Shown: positions 52,398 to 61,426 of the stretch, one piece after another
Position numbering within the stretch: the stretch's first letter is position 1
Layout of the letters: each line of letters opens with the position of its first letter
Assembly: GCA_016124195.1 (NCBI GenBank)
Contig: WGOE01000001.1
Coordinates: forward strand, 124,001 to 188,000
Length of the DNA: 64,000 nt
Direction: 5' to 3'
Origin: a bacterium
GTDB taxonomy: Bacteria; Pseudomonadota; Alphaproteobacteria; Rhodobacterales; Rhodobacteraceae
The notes under the pieces: generated by a model
The model's database searches: none
Told to the model about the DNA's origin: nothing
The model's input: the letters and a program-made list of their open reading frames with translations, nothing else
Made by a program: the position numbers and the translations under genes

Positions 52398-53552
52398 ATG
52401 GCTAAGCGCGACTACTACGATATTCTGGGGGCACCCAAAGGCGCCTCGGCGGAAGAGCTGAAGAAGGCTTACCGCAACAAGGCCAAAGAACTGCACCCGG
52501 ACCGAAACTCTGACAATCCCGAGGCCGAGGCTCAGTTCAAGGAAGTGAACGAAGCCTATGACGTGCTGAAGGACGCCGACAAGAAGGCCGCCTACGACCG
52601 CTATGGCCATGCCGCTTTCGAAGGCGGGCGTGGCGGCTTTGGCGGCGGCGGTGCGGGAAATGCCGATTTCGCATCGGCCTTCTCGGACGTGTTCGAAGAT
52701 CTCTTCGGCGACTTCATGGGCCGTGGCGGCCAAGCTGGCCAAGGCGGCAATCGACGCCGGGCACAGCGCGGCTCCGACTTGCGCTATAACCTGCGGGTTT
52801 CTCTCGAGGAATCCTACAAGGGCGTGCAAAAGACCATCAACGTTCCCTCTGCCGTGGGCTGTGACACCTGTCACGGCACCGGGGCCGAAGGTGGCGCGGA
52901 GCCCGTCACTTGCCCGACTTGTTCGGGGATGGGCAAGGTGCGCGCCCAGCAAGGTTTCTTCACGGTGGAACGCACCTGCCCCACCTGCGGCGGTGCGGGC
53001 CAGACCATAAAGAACCCCTGCAAGGTCTGCGGTGGCGCCGGCCGGATCGAGAAGGAGCGTTCGCTCTCCGTCAATATCCCGGCGGGCGTGGAAACCGGCA
53101 CCCGGATCCGCCTGGCGGGCGAGGGTGAGGCTGGGATGCGGGGTGGTCCTGCGGGCGATCTTTATATCTTCATCGAGACTCGAGAGCACCCGATCTTCCA
53201 GCGCGACGGGGTGAACCTGTTTTGCCGCGTGCCGGTGTCCCTGATCTCGGCCGCTCTGGGCGGCGAGGTCGAGGTGCCGACGATCGATGGCGGCAAATCC
53301 CGCGTCAAGGTGCCGGCGGGGACACAAACCGGCAAGCAACTGCGCCTGCGGTCCAAAGGGATGCCGGCGTTGCGGGGCGGCGCTTATGGCGACATGCTGA
53401 TCGAATTGGCGGTCGAAACCCCGGTCAACCTGTCCTCACGGCAAAAGGAACTGCTGCGGGAGTTCGAAAAACTCGAGGCCGAGGACAACAACCCCGAAGG
53501 TTCGTCTTTCTTTGCCAAGGTCAAGGGCTTCTGGGACGGCATGAAGAACTGA
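52398..53552 (+). CDS. dnaJ: Chaperone DnaJ (Hsp40)
   Basis: Cochaperone that stimulates DnaK ATPase. 384 residues from the ATG at 52398 (MAKRDYYDILGAPKGASAEE); the frame to 52371 adds nine residues that homologues lack. J domain with the HPD motif (KELHPDRNSD), a glycine-rich G/F region, four zinc-binding CxxCxGxG repeats (CDTCHGTG, CPTCSGMG, CPTCGGAG, CKVCGGAG), and two C-terminal beta domains. Confidence 0.97.
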   Translation: MAKRDYYDILGAPKGASAEELKKAYRNKAKELHPDRNSDNPEAEAQFKEVNEAYDVLKDADKKAAYDRYGHAAFEGGRGGFGGGGAGNADFASAFSDVFEDLFGDFMGRGGQAGQGGNRRRAQRGSDLRYNLRVSLEESYKGVQKTINVPSAVGCDTCHGTGAEGGAEPVTCPTCSGMGKVRAQQGFFTVERTCPTCGGAGQTIKNPCKVCGGAGRIEKERSLSVNIPAGVETGTRIRLAGEGEAGMRGGPAGDLYIFIETREHPIFQRDGVNLFCRVPVSLISAALGGEVEVPTIDGGKSRVKVPAGTQTGKQLRLRSKGMPALRGGAYGDMLIELAVETPVNLSSRQKELLREFEKLEAEDNNPEGSSFFAKVKGFWDGMKN

Positions 53553-53593
53553 GAGGACGATGGGCAAATTGCCCATCCTACCTGACCGGAAGG

Positions 53594-53628
53594 CCGCGCC
53601 TGTCGTTGGGCGCGGTTTCATTTTCATT
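53594..53628 (+). terminator. Intrinsic terminator after dnaJ
   Basis: ccgcgcc and ggcgcgg pair around an eight-base loop and are followed by a T-rich run (tttcattttcatt). About 40 bases after the dnaJ stop. A separate palindrome (gatgggcaaattgcccatc at 53559-53577) lies just upstream. Confidence 0.75.
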
Positions 53629-53796
53629 GCCGCCCGCCGAGCGGGCAATCGGGCAGAAATGCATCGCCTGGCATCTGGCGCCCATTGCGGGGCCGCGCCC
53701 TTGATCGGCACAGGTGCGTCAGGATTTCGCACTTTGAACGGGATGTCGAGGCGGCCGTTAACTCTTCCTTCATCATGCCCGCGGCACACTGCGGCC

Positions 53797-54564
53797 ATGG
53801 CACAGAATGGCTTTCAGGAATCGATGTTGCCGCTTCTCCCCGTCTGCGAGGACGAGGATGAGGCCGTGCAGGCCACGCTTCCGGCCAAGTTGCCCTCCTA
53901 TATCGCAGATCACCGCAAGCGCCTGAGGGACCGTTTCATGACCGGGGGGGCCGCTGCCCTACCGGATTACGAACTGCTTGAGCTTCTGCTGTTCCGCGCT
54001 ATCCCGCGGATGGATGTCAAGCCGCTCGCCCGGCTGCTGCTGGATACATTCGGCGACTTCAACCGAGTGATTTCAGCGGCACCGCAACGCCTGAGGATGG
54101 TCAAGGGCGTGGGCGAAGCGGTGGTTCAGGAGTTGAAGATCGTCGAAGCCGCCGCCGGCCGCCTCATGCGGGCCAAAGTCTTGAACATGCCCGTGCTTTC
54201 CTCATGGAACGCGCTTCTGGATTATTGTCAGACCGTCATGGCGCACCGTGAAACCGAGCAGTTCCGCATCCTGTTTCTTGACCGCAAGAACGTGCTTATT
54301 GCGGACGAGGAACAGGCCAAGGGCACCGTCGATCATGTTCCTGTCTATCCTCGAGAGGTCGTCAAACGCGCGTTGGAGCTTAATGCCTCGGCGATCATAT
54401 TGGTGCATAATCACCCTTCGGGCGACCCGACGCCATCTGATGCCGATATCTCGATGACGATGCAGGTGCAGGATGCCGCCCAAGTGCTCGGAATCGTTCT
54501 GCATGATCATCTGATCATCGGCAAATCCCGTGAGCTGAGCTTCAAGGCACAGGGATATCTGTGA
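53797..54564 (+). CDS. radC: RadC/YeeS-type JAB domain protein
   Basis: 255 residues from ATG at 53797; an open frame reaches back to 53560 but crosses the dnaJ terminator region. N-terminal helix-hairpin-helix-like part (FGDFNRVISAAPQRLRMVKG, VGEAVVQELKIVEAAA) and a JAB/JAMM metal site in the C-terminal half (VHNHPSGDPTPSDADI). RadC is named after a historical DNA-repair association, but its role is unclear. The last 23 bases overlap the end of the convergent gene on the other strand. Confidence 0.9.
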   Translation: MAQNGFQESMLPLLPVCEDEDEAVQATLPAKLPSYIADHRKRLRDRFMTGGAAALPDYELLELLLFRAIPRMDVKPLARLLLDTFGDFNRVISAAPQRLRMVKGVGEAVVQELKIVEAAAGRLMRAKVLNMPVLSSWNALLDYCQTVMAHRETEQFRILFLDRKNVLIADEEQAKGTVDHVPVYPREVVKRALELNASAIILVHNHPSGDPTPSDADISMTMQVQDAAQVLGIVLHDHLIIGKSRELSFKAQGYL

Positions 54565-56041
54565 CGAAGGCCGGCTTGACCCAGACCTCGACCCGACGAT
54601 TGAGCCTGCGCCCGGCCGCGACCGCATCGCAGGCCATGGGCAGTGCACCGCCGAAGGCCGCCTCTGCCGGCAACTGGTCCAGCGGCATGCCCGGGACCAG
54701 ACCCTTCAGCGCCGCCAGAACCGCATCGGCTCGCGCCTGGGACAGATCCAAATTTGCAGCGGGATTGCCTTGACCATCCGAGAATCCGGCCAGCGTAAGG
54801 ATCTGGCCCTTGAAAAGCCCGGCCTCCATCATTTGCGCCAGGTCCGCCAGATTGCCCTGACTAGCGGCGTCCAAAGTGTTCGTTCCCCCTTCGAAGCGGA
54901 AGGTCAGCGACAGACGGTCAGCGCCGTCCATCACCGCGACCAGACGCTGAAGGTCCTCCAACTTGGTGTCCTTGCCTGCCCCCTTGATGGCATTGATCAG
55001 GCGCAAGCCGTCGGTCGTCATCGGCTGACGTTCCACACTGCGGTCGATATAGCCGGCCGCAGCGACGGCCGCCTGCGCCTCGGGAGTGGAGAGAAACTCA
55101 AGAAACTCGCGTGCGATCAGCGGCAGCCGATGGCGCGGAGTCAGAAAAAAAACAGGCAACGTAAGAGGATAGTCCTGTGCCTTCACCGCCAGCCGAGTTG
55201 GCAGCAGGGGAAAACCGCAGCTGTCGGTCAAGGGCAACAGCTTGGCCGGCTGCGCCACCGCCCGCCCCGTTACCGCCAGAGCCCACGGATCCTTGGCCAC
55301 CGCCGAGGCCAAATCGGCCAGGCTGGCATGGCTGACCGCGACTGCCGGCGCCTTGCCCAGCCGCGCCGTCAGCGCGCGCGCCACGTCGCTGTCGCCGGCC
55401 AGCCCGTGCAGCACGAGCGGCATGTCAGGTCCGCCAATCTCCTTCCAGTTCGTCACCTCTCCGGACAGAACCCGCGCCAGATCGGTGGTCGAGATCCGCG
55501 GCGTTGGGTTGTCCGGCGCTACGATTGGGACCATGGCGTCAAGCGCCACCGATTGAAATCCAAGATCCGGCTCGGTGGTCGAGGCAAGCGCCAGCAAAGC
55601 CTGCCCGGAGATCAAGGCGTCGCGCGCCTGCGCCGGCGAGGCCGGGGTGAACGAGATCTCCGCCAGCGTCTCGCCGGTTCCAGCCTCGGAAATCATAGTG
55701 GTCGGACCCGGATGCAGCGTCAGCCGACGCGCCCGGGCAAAGGCGGCCAGCAGCGGCGGCAGCAACTTAGACCCCGCGTCCGAAGCGCCAGTGATCGCGA
55801 TCACCGCCTTGGGCGCTGTCAGATCCGGGCAAGCAGGTCCTTCGCACACTACGCCCTGGCCGTCGATCGTAAGAGGTCCGTAGGAAGAACTGATGCGGAA
55901 GAATTCTCCATCATAGCCAGTCAAAGTGCCCGCGATCGACAAAGACCCGTCCCGCGATGTCAACGTCACATCCTGCGCCGAAGCGACAGCAGGAAGCCAA
56001 AGCGCGGCAAGAACCGCGGCGCACCATACCCTGAAGCCCAT
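54542..56041 (-). CDS. Periplasmic phosphate-binding-like protein with C-terminal OmpA domain
   Basis: About 499 residues from the ATG at 56041 (MGFRVWCAAVLAALWLPAVA), after a gaggag site; the longer frame to 56158 is atypical. Signal peptide, then a PstS-type solute-binding fold (AVIAITGASDAGSKLLPPLL, VPIVAPDNPTPRISTTDLAR, LSGEVTNWKEIGG, RLPLIAREFLEFLSTPEAQA), then an OmpA-type peptidoglycan-binding region (LTLAGFSDGQGNPAANLDLS, RRLNRRVEVWVKPAF). Proteins joining these two modules are known in Rhodobacteraceae, but their ligand is unknown. No transporter genes are adjacent. Confidence 0.8.
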   Translation of the reverse strand: MGFRVWCAAVLAALWLPAVASAQDVTLTSRDGSLSIAGTLTGYDGEFFRISSSYGPLTIDGQGVVCEGPACPDLTAPKAVIAITGASDAGSKLLPPLLAAFARARRLTLHPGPTTMISEAGTGETLAEISFTPASPAQARDALISGQALLALASTTEPDLGFQSVALDAMVPIVAPDNPTPRISTTDLARVLSGEVTNWKEIGGPDMPLVLHGLAGDSDVARALTARLGKAPAVAVSHASLADLASAVAKDPWALAVTGRAVAQPAKLLPLTDSCGFPLLPTRLAVKAQDYPLTLPVFFLTPRHRLPLIAREFLEFLSTPEAQAAVAAAGYIDRSVERQPMTTDGLRLINAIKGAGKDTKLEDLQRLVAVMDGADRLSLTFRFEGGTNTLDAASQGNLADLAQMMEAGLFKGQILTLAGFSDGQGNPAANLDLSQARADAVLAALKGLVPGMPLDQLPAEAAFGGALPMACDAVAAGRRLNRRVEVWVKPAFVTDIPVP

Positions 56042-56469
56042 GAAAACCCGCCGCTCCTCACCAGGGGCAAGTTTCGTGCGAGATGCCAGATTCTTCAACA
56101 CCCTAAAGCTGACAGGCGCATACAAACAGCGCTCGCTCACCGGACCGCCGGTCGGCATCCGATTTGCTCACGAAAGCGGCGCGGTCAGCTGGATGCCTCA
56201 ATAACAGGCGATAGCCCGCCCAGATCGGAACGTCTGGGCATGACAAACACAAACGGATAGCGTAAGAGCGCACGTGATCGGGTCAACCGCGTATCTGGGC
56301 AACAGACTGTCATAATTCCGCGCGCTTCAACGCCAAGCCAACAAGGATGAACGTCAGGATGCGGCACAACGGCGTATAGAACAAGATCTCGAAAGCTGGA
56401 ATACCTGTAAAATGGCTGAATGGACGTCTCACCTCCAGACCACCAATATAAACTTGCGGACAGATCTAT
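56042..56469. other. Intergenic stretch of about 430 bases
   Basis: No gene recognised. A hairpin (gcccaga...tctgggc, 56218-56239) could terminate or regulate. Base composition falls towards AT from about 56260 on, marking entry into the AT-richer glycosyltransferase patch. Promoters for both flanking genes should lie here. Confidence 0.5.
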
Positions 56470-57447
56470 ATGACTAAAATAACATGCATCACGACGACTT
56501 TCAATGAAGACCAAGCTTTGATGATTAGCGTCAACTCGATACTGGCGCAGAGTTTCACGGATTTTCAATATATAATCGTTGATGACGGATCATCAGAATC
56601 AACGCGGAATATCCTTGATGGCCTCGATGACCCACGCATTATGGTGATCAAACAGGCGAATGATGGCTTGTCGGGCGCCCGCAACAGGGCTCTGGAGCAG
56701 GCAACTGGTGATTATGTCTGCTTTCTGGACGCCGACGACAGTCGACCGAATTGGTCCTTCTCGGCGATCAATGACATCATAGAAAGAGACGATCCAGATC
56801 TGATCCTTTGCCCCGGTGTCTTGCAGGATCTGCGTGGCGAAGCGACAAGTTTTTATGACGCGCGCGTCTTTGACTTGATTGCCAGAGAATGTCCCTCGGG
56901 CACCACGCAACGGGGGAACCAGGACTATGCCAAGGTGCGTGCGCTTGCGCAAAGAATAGAGCCGCAGTCTGCCAACAAGGTTGTACGCAGGTCCTTTCTC
57001 AAGAAGACGGGCATTGGCTTTCCAAATACGCACTTCTTTGAGGACATATTCTTTCACACTGGGGTCATTGTTGCCGCTGACCGCATATCGTTCGCCAAAA
57101 CGCCGACCTTCGCCTATTTCCGAAGATACATGCGTCCTCAACTCACCGCGACCGCCGGCGACATGCGATTTGACATCATTGCGGTCAGCAAATTGACGCT
57201 GGAGGCCTTCTCAAGAAAGACCGAGTTCCACGATACGACACATAGAGCCGCGGTTCTTGCGTCGTGCATGAAAATCGTTCAATGGTGCGAAAATACAGTT
57301 TCTCACCATCATCGTTATGCTTTCAAGCAATGCGCCCGGGTCATGTTGCGTATGATTGACCCTCTCTATTTGCATTTGCCAGCCAACCTTTCGGAAGAAG
57401 TGGGCGATCTTTCAAGCCTACGGACTTATCTGAGCCACTTGAAATAA
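56470..57447 (+). CDS. Glycosyltransferase family 2
   Basis: 325 residues. GT-A fold motifs: ITCITTTFNEDQALMISVNS, QYIIVDDGSSESTRNILDGL, GLSGARNRALEQATGDYVCF and the metal-binding LDADD. The C-terminal half is unique and has no membrane helix. Visibly more A and T than its neighbours, with less biased codon use, which suggests horizontal transfer. Its acceptor is unknown. Confidence 0.85.
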   Translation: MTKITCITTTFNEDQALMISVNSILAQSFTDFQYIIVDDGSSESTRNILDGLDDPRIMVIKQANDGLSGARNRALEQATGDYVCFLDADDSRPNWSFSAINDIIERDDPDLILCPGVLQDLRGEATSFYDARVFDLIARECPSGTTQRGNQDYAKVRALAQRIEPQSANKVVRRSFLKKTGIGFPNTHFFEDIFFHTGVIVAADRISFAKTPTFAYFRRYMRPQLTATAGDMRFDIIAVSKLTLEAFSRKTEFHDTTHRAAVLASCMKIVQWCENTVSHHHRYAFKQCARVMLRMIDPLYLHLPANLSEEVGDLSSLRTYLSHLK

Positions 57448-57536
57448 ACGGTGATCCGCCGCCAGTGTATTAGTTCTTGATATGCAAGAAAGAATACAAG
57501 GCGCCACGATCAGGACAAGGTTAGAGTTGATCTACG

Positions 57537-59432
57537 ATGCCCAGAGCAATGAAAAAAACGACAAAAGCTTCAAACAAGATAACACAAGAGCGACGGATTA
57601 GTCCCCCTCAGGACGTTGCAATCAGTGCTTTTGGCCGCTCCGTCTCGCTGACCTGCCCGGGCTATGATTTCCTGCGCACGGACTCGGTGTGGCGGATTGC
57701 CAATATCTATGAGCCGGCACTTGGGGCTCAAAGCTTGGCTTCAACTGGCGTGGCGTTTGATGTCGGCGCCGGCTTCGGGAGTTTTGCGGTGCCTTTTGCA
57801 CTTCAGTTCCCGAATTGGACCGTTTATTGCTTTGAGCCCGATCCACAAAGCTTTGCCGCGCTCGCTGAAAATATCTCCCGTCACGAGCTCGGGAATGTCA
57901 TTGCTTTGCCATTTGCCTTGGGCGGCGATGACTACGACCTTCCCGATCAACCGGAGAAGGTGCATGAGGCTGTCCTCGAAATTGGCTCTGGAAATCGTCA
58001 AGCCATTGCAAAACTTGTGCAACTTCTGCCTGAGCGCGACTTCAGCCATCACAGGATAAATCAGGGGTTCATATCGCGCGGAACTGAGACTTCGCCGGAT
58101 TTTTCAAATTTCACCGCCCCAACTCTGGCCGTCTCTTTTGCCAAATTGTTGGCACCTCGATTCCTGAAGATCCTCGCCCCGAACTCGGAGACCATGATCC
58201 TCGAGGGCCTGACGGACTGTAAGATCGACCACGTCATTGGTGAAACGTGGTCCCATATTCCGGCAGCCCTGGTGCATGATCAGACGCGCGGGCTGCGACA
58301 AACTTGGGTCCCGCGAGCGGGCACACCACTGCTGAGCCTGAGACGGAATGCCAATCCTGCTAGGTTCGAGGCCAAGCTTGACGTTGTCGTAGCGATGTAT
58401 AATTCGCGCGCCTACATTCTGGAATGTATTGAAGGAATCCTGAACGGGGACAGCAATGAAGTGCGGGCGCTCGTCGTCGATGATGGGTCCAGCGACAATG
58501 CGCATGAATTGATCGAAAGCGTTTATGCCGGCAATCCGCGGGTCAAGGTGCTCCGCAAGCCGAATGGGGGATGTGCTTCGGCTCGCAATTTTGGTCGGAT
58601 GAATTCCAATGCCAGCCATATCGCGTTCGTCGACGCCGATGACGTGCCCGGCCGCAATCTGTTTTCCGGACTGCTTGAACTTGCGCGCCATACCGGCGCC
58701 GAGATTGTTCAGGGCGGGTTTGAGATGCTCTATGAGGATGCGAATGGCGGCCGGCGCATCGAACCCTCTTACGAGGTTTCGGAAGATATGGTGAAATATG
58801 CGCATCGGCACTCTTTCGGAGAGAGCACGTGTTTTCTTTTGCCGTCAAGTTATTTGATGATGGGTCAGCCGACCATTTGGCGGCGGGTTTATCGCCGGGA
58901 TTTCCTCGACAATCGGAAAATTTGGTTTCCCGAACATATCCGCGCCTTCGATGATCAGATCTTTCAGATGCTTGGATTGCAAGCTGTCGCAAATGTGCCG
59001 GTGCTCGATGGCGTCAGTTATGGCTATCGCCAGCATCCCGGCCAAGACATCCGGCAGGGTGATGAGAGGAACTTCTATTCGCTCGAAATGTTTCGCCTGA
59101 TCATGAAGCGTGGTATTTCCGAAGGCTGGCCTGATTTCGAACCGGTGTTGCGATCTTTCATAAACACCGTGAACTGGATCGCCGGTAAATTGCGCGCGGA
59201 GCTTCGGCCCTCTTTCGTCAAAGGCGCTGCAGAGTTGTGGGTCTATGCCCGCAAGACGCTTGGCGAGGGACCTTTCAAGACCATGCCGATCACGCTGTTT
59301 GAACCGATGGATTTCGCGCATTACGTCGCGACTTTCGAACAACGGCTCAGCGCATTCGATGTTTCTTACGGATGGACCTATCTCGATTCCTTCGAGATGC
59401 ATGTGCCGTTGATGAAATCAGCCCACCTGTGA
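57537..59432 (+). CDS. FkbM-type methyltransferase fused to a family 2 glycosyltransferase
   Basis: 631 residues. The N-terminal part is a class I SAM-binding domain of the FkbM type (GVAFDVGAGFGSFAVPFALQ, TVYCFEPDPQSFAALAENIS). After about residue 270 a GT2 domain follows (LDVVVAMYNSRAYILECIEG, ALVVDDGSSDNAHELIESVY, GGCASARNFGRMNSNASHIA, VDADD). So one protein could methylate and transfer a sugar. It follows the GT2 gene after about 90 bases, in the AT-rich patch. The start may be the ATG at 57537 or 57549. Confidence 0.8.
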   Translation: MPRAMKKTTKASNKITQERRISPPQDVAISAFGRSVSLTCPGYDFLRTDSVWRIANIYEPALGAQSLASTGVAFDVGAGFGSFAVPFALQFPNWTVYCFEPDPQSFAALAENISRHELGNVIALPFALGGDDYDLPDQPEKVHEAVLEIGSGNRQAIAKLVQLLPERDFSHHRINQGFISRGTETSPDFSNFTAPTLAVSFAKLLAPRFLKILAPNSETMILEGLTDCKIDHVIGETWSHIPAALVHDQTRGLRQTWVPRAGTPLLSLRRNANPARFEAKLDVVVAMYNSRAYILECIEGILNGDSNEVRALVVDDGSSDNAHELIESVYAGNPRVKVLRKPNGGCASARNFGRMNSNASHIAFVDADDVPGRNLFSGLLELARHTGAEIVQGGFEMLYEDANGGRRIEPSYEVSEDMVKYAHRHSFGESTCFLLPSSYLMMGQPTIWRRVYRRDFLDNRKIWFPEHIRAFDDQIFQMLGLQAVANVPVLDGVSYGYRQHPGQDIRQGDERNFYSLEMFRLIMKRGISEGWPDFEPVLRSFINTVNWIAGKLRAELRPSFVKGAAELWVYARKTLGEGPFKTMPITLFEPMDFAHYVATFEQRLSAFDVSYGWTYLDSFEMHVPLMKSAHL

Positions 59433-59475
59433 TCGGGCGGGTTCGGGCTGCACAGCCACCGCTAAAGGCAGACGT

Positions 59476-59823
59476 TCAGTCCTGCGGGGTGCAGAACGCG
59501 TCGCGCAGGGCCGAGACGACTTTGGCGATCTCGGGCCGGGCGATGGAATAGAGAATGCTTTTGCCATGCCGCTCGGTCCGAACCAGCCCCTCGGCCCGCA
59601 GACGCATCAACTGCTGCGAGACGGCCGGCTGCGAAGACCCGATCGCCTCGGTCAACTGTCCCACGCTAAGTTCGCCATCGATCAGGTTGCACAGAATCTC
59701 CAGCCGCCCCTCGTGGCCCAGCACCTTGAGGAAAGTCACGGCACGCGGCAGGGCCTCGTGCTGGCCATTCGGGTCAAAGCGGCTTGGCGTGGGAGAAGAA
59801 GATGGCATCGCGGCAATGTCCAT
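59476..59823 (-). CDS. ArsR-family regulator of the SqrR/BigR persulfide-sensing type
   Basis: 115 residues with a winged helix-turn-helix (ELSVGQLTEAIGSSQPAVSQ, QLMRLRAEGLVRTERHGKSI). Metal-sensor cysteines are absent (ELSVGQL instead of ELCVCDL). Instead Cys45 (LEILCNLIDG) and Cys111 (DAFCTPQD) are 66 residues apart, the same spacing as Cys41 and Cys107 of SqrR of Rhodobacter capsulatus, which form a di- or tetrasulfide. This points to sulfide/persulfide or redox sensing. No sulfide oxidation gene is next to it in this window. Confidence 0.75.
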   Translation of the reverse strand: MDIAAMPSSSPTPSRFDPNGQHEALPRAVTFLKVLGHEGRLEILCNLIDGELSVGQLTEAIGSSQPAVSQQLMRLRAEGLVRTERHGKSILYSIARPEIAKVVSALRDAFCTPQD

Positions 59824-59885
59824 ATCGTTGCGGTACAGGATAGCCTGACATTCTCGGATATAAATATGTACAGATCAAGCTTAGG

Positions 59886-60701
59886 TCAAGGCAGGCTCAT
59901 CGGGCCGTGAGGCACGGGCATCCCCCCGGCCACCGCGCCCCAGACAGATTGATCGAAGTTCACGATGGCGCCCGTCATGAGGCCCGCGTCGTCCGAGACC
60001 AGAAAATTCACCGCCCGGGCCGCTTCTTCGGGGTCGACCAGACGCCCGAAAGGCAGCCAGGATGCGGCCTGCGCCTCCCATTCCGGCCCGGACTGTTTGG
60101 CCTGCACTTCCCGTTCGTGGTCCGAGGACATCCAGCCGACGTTCAGTTGATTGACCCGGATCCGGTTCGCCATCACGGAAAACGCCGTGTTCGCCGTCAG
60201 CGTACTCAGCGCCCCTTTCGAGGCGCAATAGGCATTGATGAAGGGTTGCCCCGACAGCGCCGAAATCGAACCGATGTTGCAGATCGCACCTTCGATTCCG
60301 TCGCGGATCATCAGCTTGATGGCCTCTTGCATCAGAAAATAGGGGCCGCGGACATTTGTGGAAAAGATCCGGTCGAAAAGCTCGGGTGAGGTGTCGAGGA
60401 TGGTGCCGCGGTCGGTCGAGGCGCCCGCGTTGACCAGAACGTCCAGCCGGCCAAACATGCGGTCGGTTTCGGCAATGGCATGACGGCAGTCGTCCACGCG
60501 GGCAAAGTCGGCGCGGATGAAGCGGGCCTGAATGCCAAAATCGGCCTCGAGCGCTCTGGCAACTGCATCGCCGCGTCTGAGGCTGCGCCCAGTGATCACG
60601 ACTCCGGCCGCGCCGGCCGCCGCAAGTCGCCGCGCGATCGCCGCTCCCAGCCCCTGTGTGGCCCCCGTCACCACACAGATCTTGCCATCCATCCGGTTCA
60701 T
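59886..60701 (-). CDS. Short-chain dehydrogenase/reductase
   Basis: 271 residues from the ATG at 60701, after a ggaggcg site. Classical SDR motifs: cofactor TGATQGLGAAIARRLAAAG, NAGAS-type LVNAGAS, catalytic serine region CNIGSISALSGQPFIN and YCASKGALSTLT. NAD(P)-dependent oxidation of a hydroxyl group; the substrate is unknown. It is 101 bases from gluconate kinase and on the same strand, suggesting sugar-acid metabolism, which is inference. Confidence 0.88.
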   Translation of the reverse strand: MNRMDGKICVVTGATQGLGAAIARRLAAAGAAGVVITGRSLRRGDAVARALEADFGIQARFIRADFARVDDCRHAIAETDRMFGRLDVLVNAGASTDRGTILDTSPELFDRIFSTNVRGPYFLMQEAIKLMIRDGIEGAICNIGSISALSGQPFINAYCASKGALSTLTANTAFSVMANRIRVNQLNVGWMSSDHEREVQAKQSGPEWEAQAASWLPFGRLVDPEEAARAVNFLVSDDAGLMTGAIVNFDQSVWGAVAGGMPVPHGPMSLP

Positions 60702-60802
60702 TACGCCTCCGCAACCGCCCCCGGGCAACCATAACGCGCCGAGGGCAGCTTCGCCAGACGACAGATCATCCGGGCATCCCGCCGTTTCGGGCGATAGCAC
60801 CG

Positions 60803-61291
60803 TTAGACGGACAGGTCTTTCAATATCTCCGCCACGATCGCCTCTGGCGTCTGGTCGATCGAAACCGTGATCGCCTCGTCAGGCCCCGGCGCCTCAAGAG
60901 CTGCAAATTGGCTGTCGAGCAGCGAGAGGGGCATATAATGTCCACTGCGTCTGGCCATGCGCGCCGCGATCACCTCGCGACTTCCGGCAAGGTGAACGAA
61001 AGTCACAGGACCGCCGGCGCCGGCGCGAATTCTGTCACGATAGCTGCGTTTCAGAGCCGAACATCCCACTATGACTGGGGCCTCGTCCGCCAGAACCCGG
61101 GCCACGCTGTCCAGCCAGGGCCAGCGGTCGCCATCCTCCAGGGGTGTTCCGGCCCGCATCTTGGCCACGTTCTGCGGCGGGTGCAGGTCATCCCCATCAA
61201 TATAGGTCAGACCCAAATGACCGGCGACCGCCAGACCGACAGACGACTTGCCGCAACCCGACACGCCCATAATGATCATGCGAAGGCTCAT
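60803..61291 (-). CDS. gntK: Gluconokinase (GntK type)
   Basis: Phosphorylates gluconate to 6-phosphogluconate. 162 residues, family size. Walker A in IIMGVSGCGKSSVGLAVAGH, the substrate motif YIDGDDLHPPQNVAKMRAGT, LEDGDRWPWLD, CSALKRSYRDRIR and FVHLAGSREVIAARMARRSG. The start is at ATG 61291; the frame upstream is open by chance for a long way on this strand. Confidence 0.92.
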   Translation of the reverse strand: MSLRMIIMGVSGCGKSSVGLAVAGHLGLTYIDGDDLHPPQNVAKMRAGTPLEDGDRWPWLDSVARVLADEAPVIVGCSALKRSYRDRIRAGAGGPVTFVHLAGSREVIAARMARRSGHYMPLSLLDSQFAALEAPGPDEAITVSIDQTPEAIVAEILKDLSV

Positions 61292-61426
61292 CGCGCTGCC
61301 GTGCGCCGGCCAAGACCAAACAGACAAATGAACATCCTGCCTCCTGATTGACGCGCGACCGTGCTTGGCCCAGTGTTCATGTGATCCTTGTCCCTGCCTG
61401 TCAAGCCAACCGAACCCGAGATTGAG

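Noticed and set aside
53559-53577. Palindrome gatgggcaaattgcccatc after dnaJ
   Set aside because: Could be a dispersed intergenic repeat or operator, but only one copy is in the window, and the T-tailed hairpin just downstream explains termination better.
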